From: Chryseobacterium sp. HSC-36S06
GTDB lineage: Bacteria > Bacteroidota > Bacteroidia > Flavobacteriales > Weeksellaceae
NCBI RefSeq assembly: GCF_024171485.1
Contig: NZ_JALJZX010000002.1
Span: forward strand, 620,001-684,000
DNA length: 64,000 nucleotides
Direction of reading: 5' to 3'
The first letter of the stretch is position 1, and each line of letters starts with the position of its first letter. The notes under the pieces are model-generated. The model made no database searches, was not told where the DNA came from, and worked only from the letters and a program-made list of their open reading frames with translations. This document shows positions 27,285-35,877 of the stretch, piece by piece. The position numbers and the translations under genes are program-made.

Positions 27285-27320
27285 AGTGTAATATTTTAAA
27301 TTGTGAAATTAGAGAAGTTT

Positions 27321-27581
27321 TCACACCTCTTCGCCTAACTGTTGGTTTTTGTTATTTTCCCAGGCATCATCGTATGCTTTTTTCTGGTTTTTCCACGCTA
27401 AGGGAGGAATTGCATTTTCGGCATCTTTTACGAAATTTTCCTGGGTTATTTCCGGGTTGCGCACGTCTTTCAGCCTTGTAGTTGCTGAGTTTTGCATTTC
27501 AATATCTTGGTTCTCGTCATTTTCCAAACTTCTCCTTTCCTCGTGAGATTTTTCTGACTGCTTCATTTTATTATTTTCCAT
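27321..27581 (-). CDS. Small charged hypothetical protein
   Basis: The 86-residue protein is rich in Glu, Lys, Asn and Gln (MENNKMKQSEKSHEERRSLE) and has a short WKNQKKAYDDAWE aromatic patch. It has no signal or membrane segment. It precedes the 98-residue acidic gene and may be cotranscribed with it. I do not recognise a family. Such proteins are often stress-related in Bacteroidota, but nothing in the sequence proves that here. Confidence 0.6.
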   Translation of the reverse strand: MENNKMKQSEKSHEERRSLENDENQDIEMQNSATTRLKDVRNPEITQENFVKDAENAIPPLAWKNQKKAYDDAWENNKNQQLGEEV

Positions 27582-27744
27582 ATTTCTAAAATTTAGGGTT
27601 TTTTAGGTTTTAAAAATTCAAATACCATTCCGAAACAAATCCCTATCTTGAAGTCATAACTGAAATCATTAATAAAGCGCTTAAACAGCAAGTATTTTGC
27701 GTGAAAAATTATAGCAATTCTCAAAAATCTTTTAAATTTATTAT

Positions 27745-27752
27745 TAAATTTG
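27745..27752 (+). promoter_or_regulatory. Putative -7 element for ftsK
   Basis: TAAATTTG fits TAnnTTTG. It lies 14 bases before the ATG at 27767 and downstream of the alternative start at 27701, which therefore would not be transcribed. Confidence 0.5.
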
Positions 27753-27766
27753 CCCACATTCATATT

Positions 27767-30262
27767 ATGGAAAAAAATACTAAACCGACGACGCCCAACG
27801 CGGCTGTACAAAATAAAACCCTTTCGAAACCGCGTATATTTTTTGGAGTTCTTTTCGTTCTGCTTTCCGTAGTTCTAACTCTTTCCTTTGTATCTTACCT
27901 TTCGAACTGGAAAGCAGACCAAAGCCAGGCGGGTACAATGTTGGATAAAACAGTACAATCATCTAACATTTTCGGTAAAATTGGCGACTGGCTGGGCAAT
28001 TTTTTTATTTTTGAAAGTATTGGAATTGCTGCTTTTGCAGTAGCTTTCCTGTTTTTTGTGGTTGGGATGATGATTTTCAAAAAGAATTATTTCAAGCCCT
28101 GGAAAACCATTGGTCATTCTTTGTTCTTCATTTGCTGGCTGCCAATTTTTATGGGCGCAATTACCAAAGGTCAGGGTGTTCTGAGTGGCGTCTACGGATT
28201 CCAGATTATGGATTTTTTACTGTCCGTAATCGGGATGGCGGGATTGTGGCTCGTTCTTTTAGTAAGCATCGGACTTTATTTTATTTTGGAATTCAACCTG
28301 AGTCCCTCCAATGTGAAAGCGAAACTTAATGATCTAAACGAAAATACGGTCGGACGAGTAAAGGCCATGATGCCTAATTCTTCTGAAAATTTCGAAGCGG
28401 ATGAAGAACTGGACGGACTGAGCAGTGAAGGGAATGAAATTCCAGCTCAATCACCTGCTAAAACAATTCCTTTTGCAGCGGAAATTCCTGTAAAAGGTTT
28501 TCCTGAGGTCGAAATCAGTAATGATTTTGAAACGATTAAAACACCAAATAAAACTTCATTCGACGACGGCGAGATCTCGAATGTTTCTGTGACTGAAAGT
28601 TTGGGAAATTCCTTGAATTTAAATCCGTCACCAAGCTCCAGTGGAGCCGCACCAAAATCTGATGAAATCGATTTTAAGGTTGAAGTTGCTAAAACCGTAG
28701 ATATTCTTGATGAATCCGACAAAAAATCTCAGGAACTTGTCGACAAACACGGGCTTTATGACCATAAACTCGACCTGGCAAAATTTCAGATGCCTACAGT
28801 AGATCTGCTAAGGGATTACGGAAACGAGGAAATCTCCATCAACAGAGATGAACTTGAAGAAAACAAAAACAAAATTGTTGGTCTACTCAAAAATTTCAAC
28901 GTAGGAATTGCTGAAATTAAAGCGACGGTAGGACCGACTGTGACTTTATACGAAATTGTCCCTGAAGCCGGAATTCGGGTAGCATCCATCAAAAAATTAC
29001 AGGATGATATCGCGTTGAACCTTTCAGCACTTGGAATCCGTATTATTGCGCCAATGCCAGGTAAAGGGACGATTGGGATTGAAGTTCCGAGAAAAAATCC
29101 TTCCATGGTTTCTATGCGAAGTGTTATTGCTTCCCAGAAATTCCAGAATACCGATATGGATTTGCCGGTGGTTTTCGGGAAAACGATTTCCAACGAAATT
29201 TTCATGGCAGATTTAGCAAAAATGCCGCATTTACTAATGGCAGGAGCTACCGGACAGGGAAAATCAGTAGGTATCAATGCAATTCTTACTTCACTTCTTT
29301 ATAAAAAACATCCAAGCGAACTGAAATTTGTGATGGTTGATCCAAAAAAAGTGGAACTTTCGCTTTATTCAAAAATTGAACGACATTATCTGGCAAAACT
29401 TCCTGACGGTGACGATGCCATTATTACTGATACCCACAAAGTGATTAACACCCTAAATTCCCTCTGTATTGAGATGGATCAGCGTTACGATTTACTTAAA
29501 AATGCGTTCTGTAAAAATCTAAAAGAATACAACAAGAAATTCACTGAAAGAAAGCTGAATCCTGAGAACGGACACCGCTATCTGCCGTATATCGTTTTGG
29601 TCGTAGATGAATTTGCGGACCTGATTATGACCGCCGGTAAAGAAGTTGAACTCCCGATCGCAAGACTTGCACAGTTAGCGAGAGCTGTTGGCATTCACCT
29701 TATTGTCGCCACCCAAAGACCTTCAGTAAACGTAATTACGGGGATGATTAAAGCAAATTTCCCGGCAAGAGCTGCTTTCCGGGTAATTTCAAGTGTGGAT
29801 TCACGAACGATTCTCGATTCACCGGGTGCCGATCAGCTGATCGGAAAAGGAGATATGCTTTACTTTAACGGAAATGAAATCCTCCGTCTTCAGTGTGCGT
29901 TTGTAGATACACCTGAAGTTGAAAAAATTGCAGAATTTATTGGTGAACAGAAGGGTTACGCCAGTGCTTTCATGCTTCCGGAATATTCCAGCGAGGAAGC
30001 CACTTCAACCGTTGGTGCTTTTGATCCCAATGAAAAAGATGCACTTTTCGAAGATGCAGCAAGAATCATTGTTTCAACTCAGCAAGGATCAACTTCAATG
30101 CTTCAGCGCCAACTTAAATTGGGTTATAACCGCGCGGGAAGAATCATGGATCAGCTGGAAGCAAGCGGCATTGTTGGTGGCTTCAACGGTGCTAAGGCAA
30201 GAGAGGTACAGATCAGTGATCTGAATTCTTTGGAACAGTTTTTGGAAGAATTGCGCAAATAA
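27767..30262 (+). CDS. ftsK: DNA translocase FtsK/SpoIIIE
   Basis: This 831-residue septal motor pumps chromosomal DNA and helps resolve dimers at division. It has about four N-terminal membrane helices (residues ~25-180), a variable Ser/Glu-rich linker, and an alpha/beta motor with Walker A GATGQGKS (Gly493) and Walker B YIVLVVDEFADL. The C-terminal winged-helix gamma domain (RIIVSTQQGSTSMLQRQLK, GYNRAGRIMDQLEASGIV) reads KOPS-type sites. The start at 27767 is preferred because the longer frame would begin before the -7 element. lolA and the LptF/G-type gene follow on the same strand. Confidence 0.95.
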   Translation: MEKNTKPTTPNAAVQNKTLSKPRIFFGVLFVLLSVVLTLSFVSYLSNWKADQSQAGTMLDKTVQSSNIFGKIGDWLGNFFIFESIGIAAFAVAFLFFVVGMMIFKKNYFKPWKTIGHSLFFICWLPIFMGAITKGQGVLSGVYGFQIMDFLLSVIGMAGLWLVLLVSIGLYFILEFNLSPSNVKAKLNDLNENTVGRVKAMMPNSSENFEADEELDGLSSEGNEIPAQSPAKTIPFAAEIPVKGFPEVEISNDFETIKTPNKTSFDDGEISNVSVTESLGNSLNLNPSPSSSGAAPKSDEIDFKVEVAKTVDILDESDKKSQELVDKHGLYDHKLDLAKFQMPTVDLLRDYGNEEISINRDELEENKNKIVGLLKNFNVGIAEIKATVGPTVTLYEIVPEAGIRVASIKKLQDDIALNLSALGIRIIAPMPGKGTIGIEVPRKNPSMVSMRSVIASQKFQNTDMDLPVVFGKTISNEIFMADLAKMPHLLMAGATGQGKSVGINAILTSLLYKKHPSELKFVMVDPKKVELSLYSKIERHYLAKLPDGDDAIITDTHKVINTLNSLCIEMDQRYDLLKNAFCKNLKEYNKKFTERKLNPENGHRYLPYIVLVVDEFADLIMTAGKEVELPIARLAQLARAVGIHLIVATQRPSVNVITGMIKANFPARAAFRVISSVDSRTILDSPGADQLIGKGDMLYFNGNEILRLQCAFVDTPEVEKIAEFIGEQKGYASAFMLPEYSSEEATSTVGAFDPNEKDALFEDAARIIVSTQQGSTSMLQRQLKLGYNRAGRIMDQLEASGIVGGFNGAKAREVQISDLNSLEQFLEELRK

Positions 30263-30325
30263 AGCAAACTTTAAACAATAGTTTAACTTTACTTTAAAAT
30301 TTTAATCCAAAAAACAAAAAAAAGA

Positions 30326-30973
30326 ATGAAAAGTATATTGAAAAAATTTACCCTTGGAATTTTTGCACTCGGTACTGCCGCTAGTTTTTCAGCCCAGAAA
30401 ATTGACGCAAAAGCAAAAAATTTATTGGACGCAGTTGCGCAGAATTATAAATCTAAAAATAATGTTTACTTCAAATTTGTATACGGAACCGGCGCCGGCA
30501 AAACGGTAACCAAGACGGAGCCCGGCATCTTCTACTCCGCTAAGGATAAGTATAAACTGAAGATTATGGGAACCGAGCAGATTTTTGATGGAAACAAAAT
30601 CTATAATATTTCTGCAGAGGACCAGGAAATCACTGCAGCAAAACCAACAGGTTCTGAGCAGATGTTTTCACCTTTAAATTATATCGAGGAATATAAAAAA
30701 GGTTATACGGTGAAATATATTGGTAAAAAAAATGTGAATGGAGTAAATGCGGATCAAATCAAGCTTATTCCTACCGCCAAAAACGGTATTAAAGAAGTAA
30801 ATCTTTTTATTAATAATGCAAAAAAGCAGATCGTAAAACTGGAACAGTTCTCTACAGACAATTCCGTTTCGGTGATCGCGATCAGTGATTATAAAGTGAA
30901 TCAGAGCTTAAACAGCAACATGTTTAACTTTGATAAAGAACAGTATAAAAACTATATTTACACGGAACTTTAA
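30326..30973 (+). CDS. lolA: Outer-membrane lipoprotein carrier protein LolA
   Basis: This 215-residue periplasmic chaperone carries lipoproteins from the LolCDE complex to the outer membrane. It has a signal peptide (LGIFALGTAASFSAQ) and the LolA/LppX half-barrel pattern (NVYFKFVYGTGAGK, PGIFYSAKDKYKLKIMG, IYNISAEDQEIT). The 63-base gap after ftsK and a strong terminator after the gene suggest readthrough from ftsK or a weak own promoter. A LolD-type ATPase gene and a second LolA-like gene are elsewhere in the window. Confidence 0.9.
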   Translation: MKSILKKFTLGIFALGTAASFSAQKIDAKAKNLLDAVAQNYKSKNNVYFKFVYGTGAGKTVTKTEPGIFYSAKDKYKLKIMGTEQIFDGNKIYNISAEDQEITAAKPTGSEQMFSPLNYIEEYKKGYTVKYIGKKNVNGVNADQIKLIPTAKNGIKEVNLFINNAKKQIVKLEQFSTDNSVSVIAISDYKVNQSLNSNMFNFDKEQYKNYIYTEL

Positions 30974-30985
30974 CACTTCCAAAAT

Positions 30986-31019
30986 TTAAAGCCCTCTGCA
31001 AAAAAGAGGGCTTTTTTTT
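30986..31019 (+). terminator. Terminator after lolA
   Basis: AAAGCCCTCT/AGAGGGCTTT form a 10-bp stem followed by TTTTTTTT. Confidence 0.88.
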
Positions 31020-31055
31020 GAATGCTGTAACACTTTATGCTTGTGATTTTTTTGG

Positions 31056-31063
31056 TAAATTTG
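31056..31063 (+). promoter_or_regulatory. Putative -7 element, leaderless LptF/G gene
   Basis: TAAATTTG fits TAnnTTTG and ends only 4 bases before the ATG at 31068, so the transcript probably begins at or very near the start codon. Confidence 0.5.
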
Positions 31064-31067
31064 ACGC

Positions 31068-32522
31068 ATGATAAAAAAGCTCGACGGCTACGTCATTAAA
31101 ACTTTCTTCGGACCGTTTATTTTTATTTTCAGTGTGCTGTTTTTCATTTTCGTGGTTAACATCATATGGATCCGGCTGTCACAATTTACCGGAAAAGGTT
31201 TGAGTTATTGGGAAATTCTCAGATTACTCTCCTACCTTTCTGCAATTGTTGTACAACTTGTTTTGCCGCTCACAATACTGCTTTCTTCGATTATGACCTT
31301 TGGGGATTTTGGGGAACGTTATGAGCTGGCCGCCATGAAAGCTGCGGGAATTTCTCTCACCAGAATTATGTTGCCTCTGTTTTTTGTATCAATAATTTTT
31401 TCGCTGTTTCTGTTTGTCTTTTCCAATAATGTCATACCCGACTTTCAGCGGAAAGCGAAAAACATGCTCTACAACATCGCCGCCACTAAACCCGCACTGA
31501 ATTTTACACCGGGTCAGTTTATACAGCAGATTCCGGGTTACAGCGTGAAATTCGACAAGATTTCGGGAGAGAACGGAGAAAATCTGGAAGGGGTTTTCAT
31601 TCATAAAATGGCGAATTCCTATGAAAACCAGCAGTCTATTGTAGCCGAAAAAGGAAAATTTGTTCAGGCGGACAACAGAAATTATTTAAAACTTGTGTTG
31701 TTCAATGGCCATATCTTTGAAGACAATATTGGTAATATCGATTACAACCAGCGTCTTAAACAGCCAGATCAGGCGATAAAGTTTGATACGTTGGTTTCAC
31801 ATTTCAATATTTCAGATATCATCAATAAGGCTCTCGAGGCTGAGAAAATCACTGATGATTATTCTTTCCAGAATTTTATCGAACTCAACTCCACCATTGA
31901 CGCTGCTAAAAAAGAGAACAACGTGGTTTTAGGAAATATCAGCAGTGAACTGATCAACCAAACCAACGGTTTTGTAAGTTATATTGATAAAACTCCAGCT
32001 AAAAAGACCGTCCTCCCGACTCCGAAACTGGACACCATGAAGCAGAAAAAAAAGCAGGAACTGCTCTATGCTGCATTTAATAAAGTAGAAAGTGTAAAGC
32101 AACTTAACATCAATAAAAGTGAGCAGATACAGGGGCTACACGCATTCTATTCCCGTATTATTATTTACCAGCAGCGAATATTTTCTTATTCGGTGACCTG
32201 TCTTATTTTCTTTCTTATTGGTTCGAGTCTGGGTTCCATCATCCGGAAAGGCGGATTGGGACTTCCTGTAGTAATCGCGATCGTGGTATTCATTATTTTC
32301 TACGTCCTAAATCTTTCTGTTGAAAACATGGCTTGGTCCGGAAAAATGGATCCATATCTGGCCGCGTGGTTACCGAATATGGTACTCTTCCCTTTCGGCG
32401 CGTGGCTCACGTATAAAGCACTAACTGATTCCCAGCTCTTTGATATTGAAAAGTACAAAAGTCTCTTCAAACCGATTGTCGCGAGATTTTCTAAAAATAA
32501 GGAACACGAGCGTTACCGCTAA
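31068..32522 (+). CDS. LptF/LptG-family lipopolysaccharide export permease
   Basis: The 484-residue protein has three N-terminal and three C-terminal membrane helices around a large periplasmic domain (residues ~130-360), the layout of LptF/LptG (YjgP/YjgQ). The N-terminus MIKKLDGYVIKTFFGPFIF and the RLLSYLSAIVVQLVLPLTIL region are family-typical. It extracts LPS from the inner membrane together with the LptB ATPase, which is not in the window. The periplasmic part is longer than in E. coli, with a 100-residue insert of low-complexity Lys/Asn/Thr text (KKENNVVL, TPAKKTVLPTPKLD). Confidence 0.92.
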   Translation: MIKKLDGYVIKTFFGPFIFIFSVLFFIFVVNIIWIRLSQFTGKGLSYWEILRLLSYLSAIVVQLVLPLTILLSSIMTFGDFGERYELAAMKAAGISLTRIMLPLFFVSIIFSLFLFVFSNNVIPDFQRKAKNMLYNIAATKPALNFTPGQFIQQIPGYSVKFDKISGENGENLEGVFIHKMANSYENQQSIVAEKGKFVQADNRNYLKLVLFNGHIFEDNIGNIDYNQRLKQPDQAIKFDTLVSHFNISDIINKALEAEKITDDYSFQNFIELNSTIDAAKKENNVVLGNISSELINQTNGFVSYIDKTPAKKTVLPTPKLDTMKQKKKQELLYAAFNKVESVKQLNINKSEQIQGLHAFYSRIIIYQQRIFSYSVTCLIFFLIGSSLGSIIRKGGLGLPVVIAIVVFIIFYVLNLSVENMAWSGKMDPYLAAWLPNMVLFPFGAWLTYKALTDSQLFDIEKYKSLFKPIVARFSKNKEHERYR

Positions 32523-32554
32523 AAAAAACCGCAACAATTATGTTGCGGTTTTTT
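32521..32554. terminator. Bidirectional terminator between LptF/G and Gpx genes
   Basis: AAACCGCAAC/GTTGCGGTTT form a perfect 10-bp stem with a 6-nt loop, flanked by A-runs and T-runs on both sides. It spans the stop codon regions of both converging genes. Confidence 0.9.
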
Positions 32555-33123
32555 TATTTGAAATATTTTGTAATGGCCTCGTCGGTGGGTTTTGTAGTGC
32601 TGACGAAACTGTCAATTAATTTTCCGTTTTCATCTAACAGAAACTTAGTAAAGTTCCAGAGAATGGTCGTGTTTTTAACGCCATTCAGGTTTTTATCCGT
32701 TAGATATTTAAAGATCGGTGCAGTATCCTCGCCTTTCACCGAAACTTTTGCTGCAATAGGAAAAGTAACTCCGTAATTTTTCTGGCAAAATGCTCCAATT
32801 TCCTCATTGGTTCCAGGTTCCTGTCCTCCAAAATTATTTGCAGGAAAACCTACAACAACAACCTTGTCCGCATACTCCTTTGAAATTTGCTCAAGATCAG
32901 CATATTGTGGTGTGAAACCACATTCTGATGCTGTGTTTACGATGAGAATTTTTTTTCCCTTAAAATCAGCAAAATTTATCTCATTACCGTCTCCGCTTTC
33001 TACTTTATAATCATAAATACTTTTCATAGCTGTGTTTTTATCCTGTGAAATTTCTTTTTTCTGCTGCGTGCAACTTTGAATAAAGGCACCAATTGACAAC
33101 AGAATTATAAATATTTTTTTCAT
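32554..33123 (-). CDS. Glutathione-peroxidase-family thiol peroxidase (lipoprotein)
   Basis: The 189-residue protein has a lipoprotein signal with lipobox Cys18 (GAFIQSC). The thioredoxin-fold peroxidase core shows the catalytic tetrad: Cys68 in NTASECGFT, Gln in FGGQEPG, and Trp and Asn in LWNFTKFL. A second, resolving Cys is in AFCQKNYG. Such Cys-type enzymes normally use thioredoxin, not glutathione, to reduce peroxides. The lipid anchor places it in the periplasm or outer membrane, which is atypical for cytosolic Gpx. The LolA-like gene lies 19 bases upstream on the same strand. Confidence 0.92.
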   Translation of the reverse strand: MKKIFIILLSIGAFIQSCTQQKKEISQDKNTAMKSIYDYKVESGDGNEINFADFKGKKILIVNTASECGFTPQYADLEQISKEYADKVVVVGFPANNFGGQEPGTNEEIGAFCQKNYGVTFPIAAKVSVKGEDTAPIFKYLTDKNLNGVKNTTILWNFTKFLLDENGKLIDSFVSTTKPTDEAITKYFK

Positions 33124-33142
33124 TTTTTAAGGTGTATTTAGC

Positions 33143-33805
33143 TTAAAATTTAAAAGTATTCGGGGGCAGAACCTTGTTGGTTTCAATCTTATTAATCAGC
33201 ATAACGTAATCACTGTCTTTTTTAGGAGTCGAAGATTCAATTCTGAAGGGCATCAATAAGCTTCCCACTTTTTTGTAATCACTGTATACAAGGGTTTCAT
33301 CAGTTTTTACCTCCTTAAGCAGCATATAAGATTTGGAGTCGAAATAATACAGCGTTTTATTTACATTTTTAATCAGTTCAACTTTATGACAGTATGTCTC
33401 TCCTACTTTTTCCTTGCCCAGATAGTTTGCTTCAAATCCTTTGCTTTCCCAATCAATAAAATCGGTATCGAAACTTTCAGCAATATAGTTCGGATATTCC
33501 TGCAGCTTATTGGTTGCATAATTCATGGCATATCCTTTTTTACCGTCGTAACCTTCAATTGCGGTCTCCTTTTTATTGATTGTAATTACGGTTTTTGTAA
33601 GATTGGGCCTTTCCTGGAAGATTTTAATAGGATAATGATCGTTGATCCCTAATGTAAGCCTTCCCTGAATGATGATTGAATTTAAAAGTTTCCAGTTGGT
33701 TAAACCTCCTGAGAGTTCTATATTTTTTTCTATAATTTCCTTTGCGGTTTGTGCGGAAACGATTCCGCTCATCAACATGATGAATACTAGCAATATCTTT
33801 CTCAT
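33143..33805 (-). CDS. LolA-like / outer-membrane lipoprotein-sorting-like protein
   Basis: The 220-residue protein has a signal peptide (LLVFIMLMSGIVSAQ) and an alternating-strand pattern typical of the LolA/LppX half-barrel: SIIIQGRLTLGINDH, NLTKTVITINKKE, and KVELIKNVNKTLYYFDSKSYMLLKE. It is more diverged than the lolA gene at 30.3 kb. It may carry a lipid or lipoprotein in the periplasm. It is the second gene in a minus-strand pair with Gpx and has its own -7 element just upstream. Confidence 0.8.
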   Translation of the reverse strand: MRKILLVFIMLMSGIVSAQTAKEIIEKNIELSGGLTNWKLLNSIIIQGRLTLGINDHYPIKIFQERPNLTKTVITINKKETAIEGYDGKKGYAMNYATNKLQEYPNYIAESFDTDFIDWESKGFEANYLGKEKVGETYCHKVELIKNVNKTLYYFDSKSYMLLKEVKTDETLVYSDYKKVGSLLMPFRIESSTPKKDSDYVMLINKIETNKVLPPNTFKF

Positions 33806-33825
33806 TAATCGGTCTGTTTATTTGT

Positions 33826-33833
33826 CAAATATA
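33826..33833 (-). promoter_or_regulatory. Putative -7 element for the LolA-like gene
   Basis: TATATTTG on the minus strand fits TAnnTTTG and ends 20 bases before the ATG at 33805. Confidence 0.5.
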
Positions 33834-33845
33834 TACTTTTTGAAT

Positions 33846-34586
33846 TTAAGAACTCTCGCGCGCTCCTAAAATTGCCCGTGCTTGCTCCAGGTCTTCCGGA
33901 ACATCAATGCCTACTCCTACGAAATCTGTTTCGATCATTTTAATTTTCATCCCGTATTCCAAATAGCGTATACATTCAATTTTCTCTGAAATTTCAAGTG
34001 GTTTCATCGGAAGTTGGGCGAAAGTAAGCAGTGCCTTTTTCCTGAAAGCATAAACGCCAATATGCTTGAAATATTCTACCTCCGGATGAATTTCGCGGGG
34101 ATAAGGAATTACAGACCTGCTGAAATAGAGCGCAAAACCATGATTATCGGTAATCACTTTTACATGATTAGGATTTTCTATTTCCTCCGTATTTTTTAAT
34201 TTAATTTTTAGTGATGCCAATGAAATTTTTTCTTCAGAATCATCCTCAAAAACGGAAATTAACTGTTTTAACGGTTCGGTTTTCAGAAAAGGTTCATCTC
34301 CCTGAACATTCACCACAATATCGCAATCAATGTTCTGAACTGCCTCTGCAATTCGGTCACTTCCCGTTTCATGCTGACCTGTCATCACTGCGTTTCCTCC
34401 TTTTTTGATGATTTCATCAAAAATGATTTCGGAATTCGTGGCAACAAATACTTCATCGAACAAACCCGTAGCTACAACATTTTGGTAAGTTGTGGCAATT
34501 ACCGTTTTACCGCCCAAAATCTGCATCAGCTTTCCGGGAAAACGGCTGGCTTCATAGCGTGCGGGGATCACAGCGATAATTTTCAT
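33846..34586 (-). CDS. kdsB: 3-deoxy-manno-octulosonate cytidylyltransferase (CMP-Kdo synthetase)
   Basis: This 246-residue enzyme activates Kdo with CTP for lipid A-core synthesis. It shows the nucleotide-binding start [19 protein letters not shown] and the family motifs [13 protein letters not shown]-like acidic sites and GIYA-like text in [12 protein letters not shown]. It starts 2 bases after the aminotransferase stop, in a six-gene run for envelope sugar metabolism. The length is normal. CMP-Kdo points to a Gram-negative LPS pathway, consistent with the LptF/G gene. Confidence 0.95.
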   Translation of the reverse strand: MKIIAVIPARYEASRFPGKLMQILGGKTVIATTYQNVVATGLFDEVFVATNSEIIFDEIIKKGGNAVMTGQHETGSDRIAEAVQNIDCDIVVNVQGDEPFLKTEPLKQLISVFEDDSEEKISLASLKIKLKNTEEIENPNHVKVITDNHGFALYFSRSVIPYPREIHPEVEYFKHIGVYAFRKKALLTFAQLPMKPLEISEKIECIRYLEYGMKIKMIETDFVGVGIDVPEDLEQARAILGARESS

Positions 34587-34588
34587 GC

Positions 34589-35842
34589 TTAAGAAAGTTT
34601 TGAAAGTGCATTTTCGAGTCTTGGCAACATATTTCTGATTTCGTCCGAAGACAAACCACCTGCTGATGCCCTAAACCACGGCATATTCCGTGAATTTCCG
34701 AACGCCGAAAATGGTACAAGCGCCACACCAGCTTCGTTGATCAAATAAAATACAAGGTCAGACGAATCCGCAATCTGTGAACCGTCAGGTTTTGTTTTGC
34801 CTAAATAATCAAGCTCAATGGTGAGATACAGTGCACCCATCGGTTTAATACTGTCGACCTGCAACCCCCGGGATTTCATTTCCTGAATTCCGGTATGCAG
34901 AATTTTTAAACTGTCAGCGATTTTTCCCTTAAAGTCATTCACAAAAAAGTCTACATTTTTCGGCTCACCTAAAAATACCGAAACGGCCTGCTGCTCAGGT
35001 TTTGGCGCCCAGGCCCCGATGTGGCCGAGTAATGCTTTCATTTTGTCAATAATTTCCGTAGGACCAAAACTCCAGCCTACTCTAACTCCCGTTGCCGCAA
35101 AACATTTCGAAGTCCCGTCGATAAAAACGGTGTATTTCTTCATTTCCGGGAAAAGAGAAACAGGATTGAAATGCTCTTCATCAAAAGTAAGCATCGCGTA
35201 AATCTGATCATACATCAGATAAAGCGGTTTTTCATTCTCACCGCGTTTTTTATTCTCTTCCAGAATGAGTTCACAAATTTCGGTGAGCTGATCTTTAGTA
35301 AACATTGTTCCGGTCGGATTCAGCGGAGAACATAAAGCCAGCAGAACTGCACCTTCCAAATGAGGTTTCAATTCCTCTGCAGTCGGCAAAAAGTTATTGG
35401 ACTGAGACGTTTCAACTTCAATTTTTTCAGCGTGGGTCAAATAGGCATAATGGTTGTTGTTCCACGAAGGAATTGGATACACTACTTTATCACCTTCATC
35501 AACAATCGTTTTGAAAGTAGCATAAATTAAAGGTCTGGAGCCGCCTGCCACTAAAATTTCATCTGCGGAATATTCAAGATTCCAGCAATTTTTTAAATCT
35601 TGGGAAACAGCTTTTCTCAGAGACAAAAGGCCGTTTGCCGGCGGATAATTGGTCAGGTTATTTTGGTAAGCTTTCTGAATTTCTTCTTTCAGTCTTGCGG
35701 GAATCGGGTAAATATTGGCATCCAAATCACCGATTGTAAGATTGGCGATCTCGGCGCCTTGCGTTTTCAGATCATTTACCTGATTACCAATTTTAATAAT
35801 TTCTGAACCGATAAGATTTTGGGCGAGTGTTGATACTTTCAT
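34589..35842 (-). CDS. PLP-dependent aminotransferase class I/II
   Basis: This 417-residue fold-type I enzyme has the PLP-binding lysine in [18 protein letters not shown] (~residue 241) and an Arg for the substrate carboxylate near RASAGGLS (~residue 387). The ATG at 35842 (MKVSTL) is preferred over 35854 because homologues begin there. It is probably an aspartate/aromatic-type aminotransferase; the real substrate is not settled. It lies between a phosphosugar mutase and kdsB, with 2 bases to kdsB, so it is part of the same operon. Confidence 0.88.
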   Translation of the reverse strand: MKVSTLAQNLIGSEIIKIGNQVNDLKTQGAEIANLTIGDLDANIYPIPARLKEEIQKAYQNNLTNYPPANGLLSLRKAVSQDLKNCWNLEYSADEILVAGGSRPLIYATFKTIVDEGDKVVYPIPSWNNNHYAYLTHAEKIEVETSQSNNFLPTAEELKPHLEGAVLLALCSPLNPTGTMFTKDQLTEICELILEENKKRGENEKPLYLMYDQIYAMLTFDEEHFNPVSLFPEMKKYTVFIDGTSKCFAATGVRVGWSFGPTEIIDKMKALLGHIGAWAPKPEQQAVSVFLGEPKNVDFFVNDFKGKIADSLKILHTGIQEMKSRGLQVDSIKPMGALYLTIELDYLGKTKPDGSQIADSSDLVFYLINEAGVALVPFSAFGNSRNMPWFRASAGGLSSDEIRNMLPRLENALSKLS

Positions 35843-35877
35843 ATGATTGCTCAATTAGTTAATTTAATTTTTGAGTT

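Noticed and set aside
28816-29277. 153-residue open frame antisense to ftsK
   Set aside because: It is a shadow of the motor domain of ftsK.
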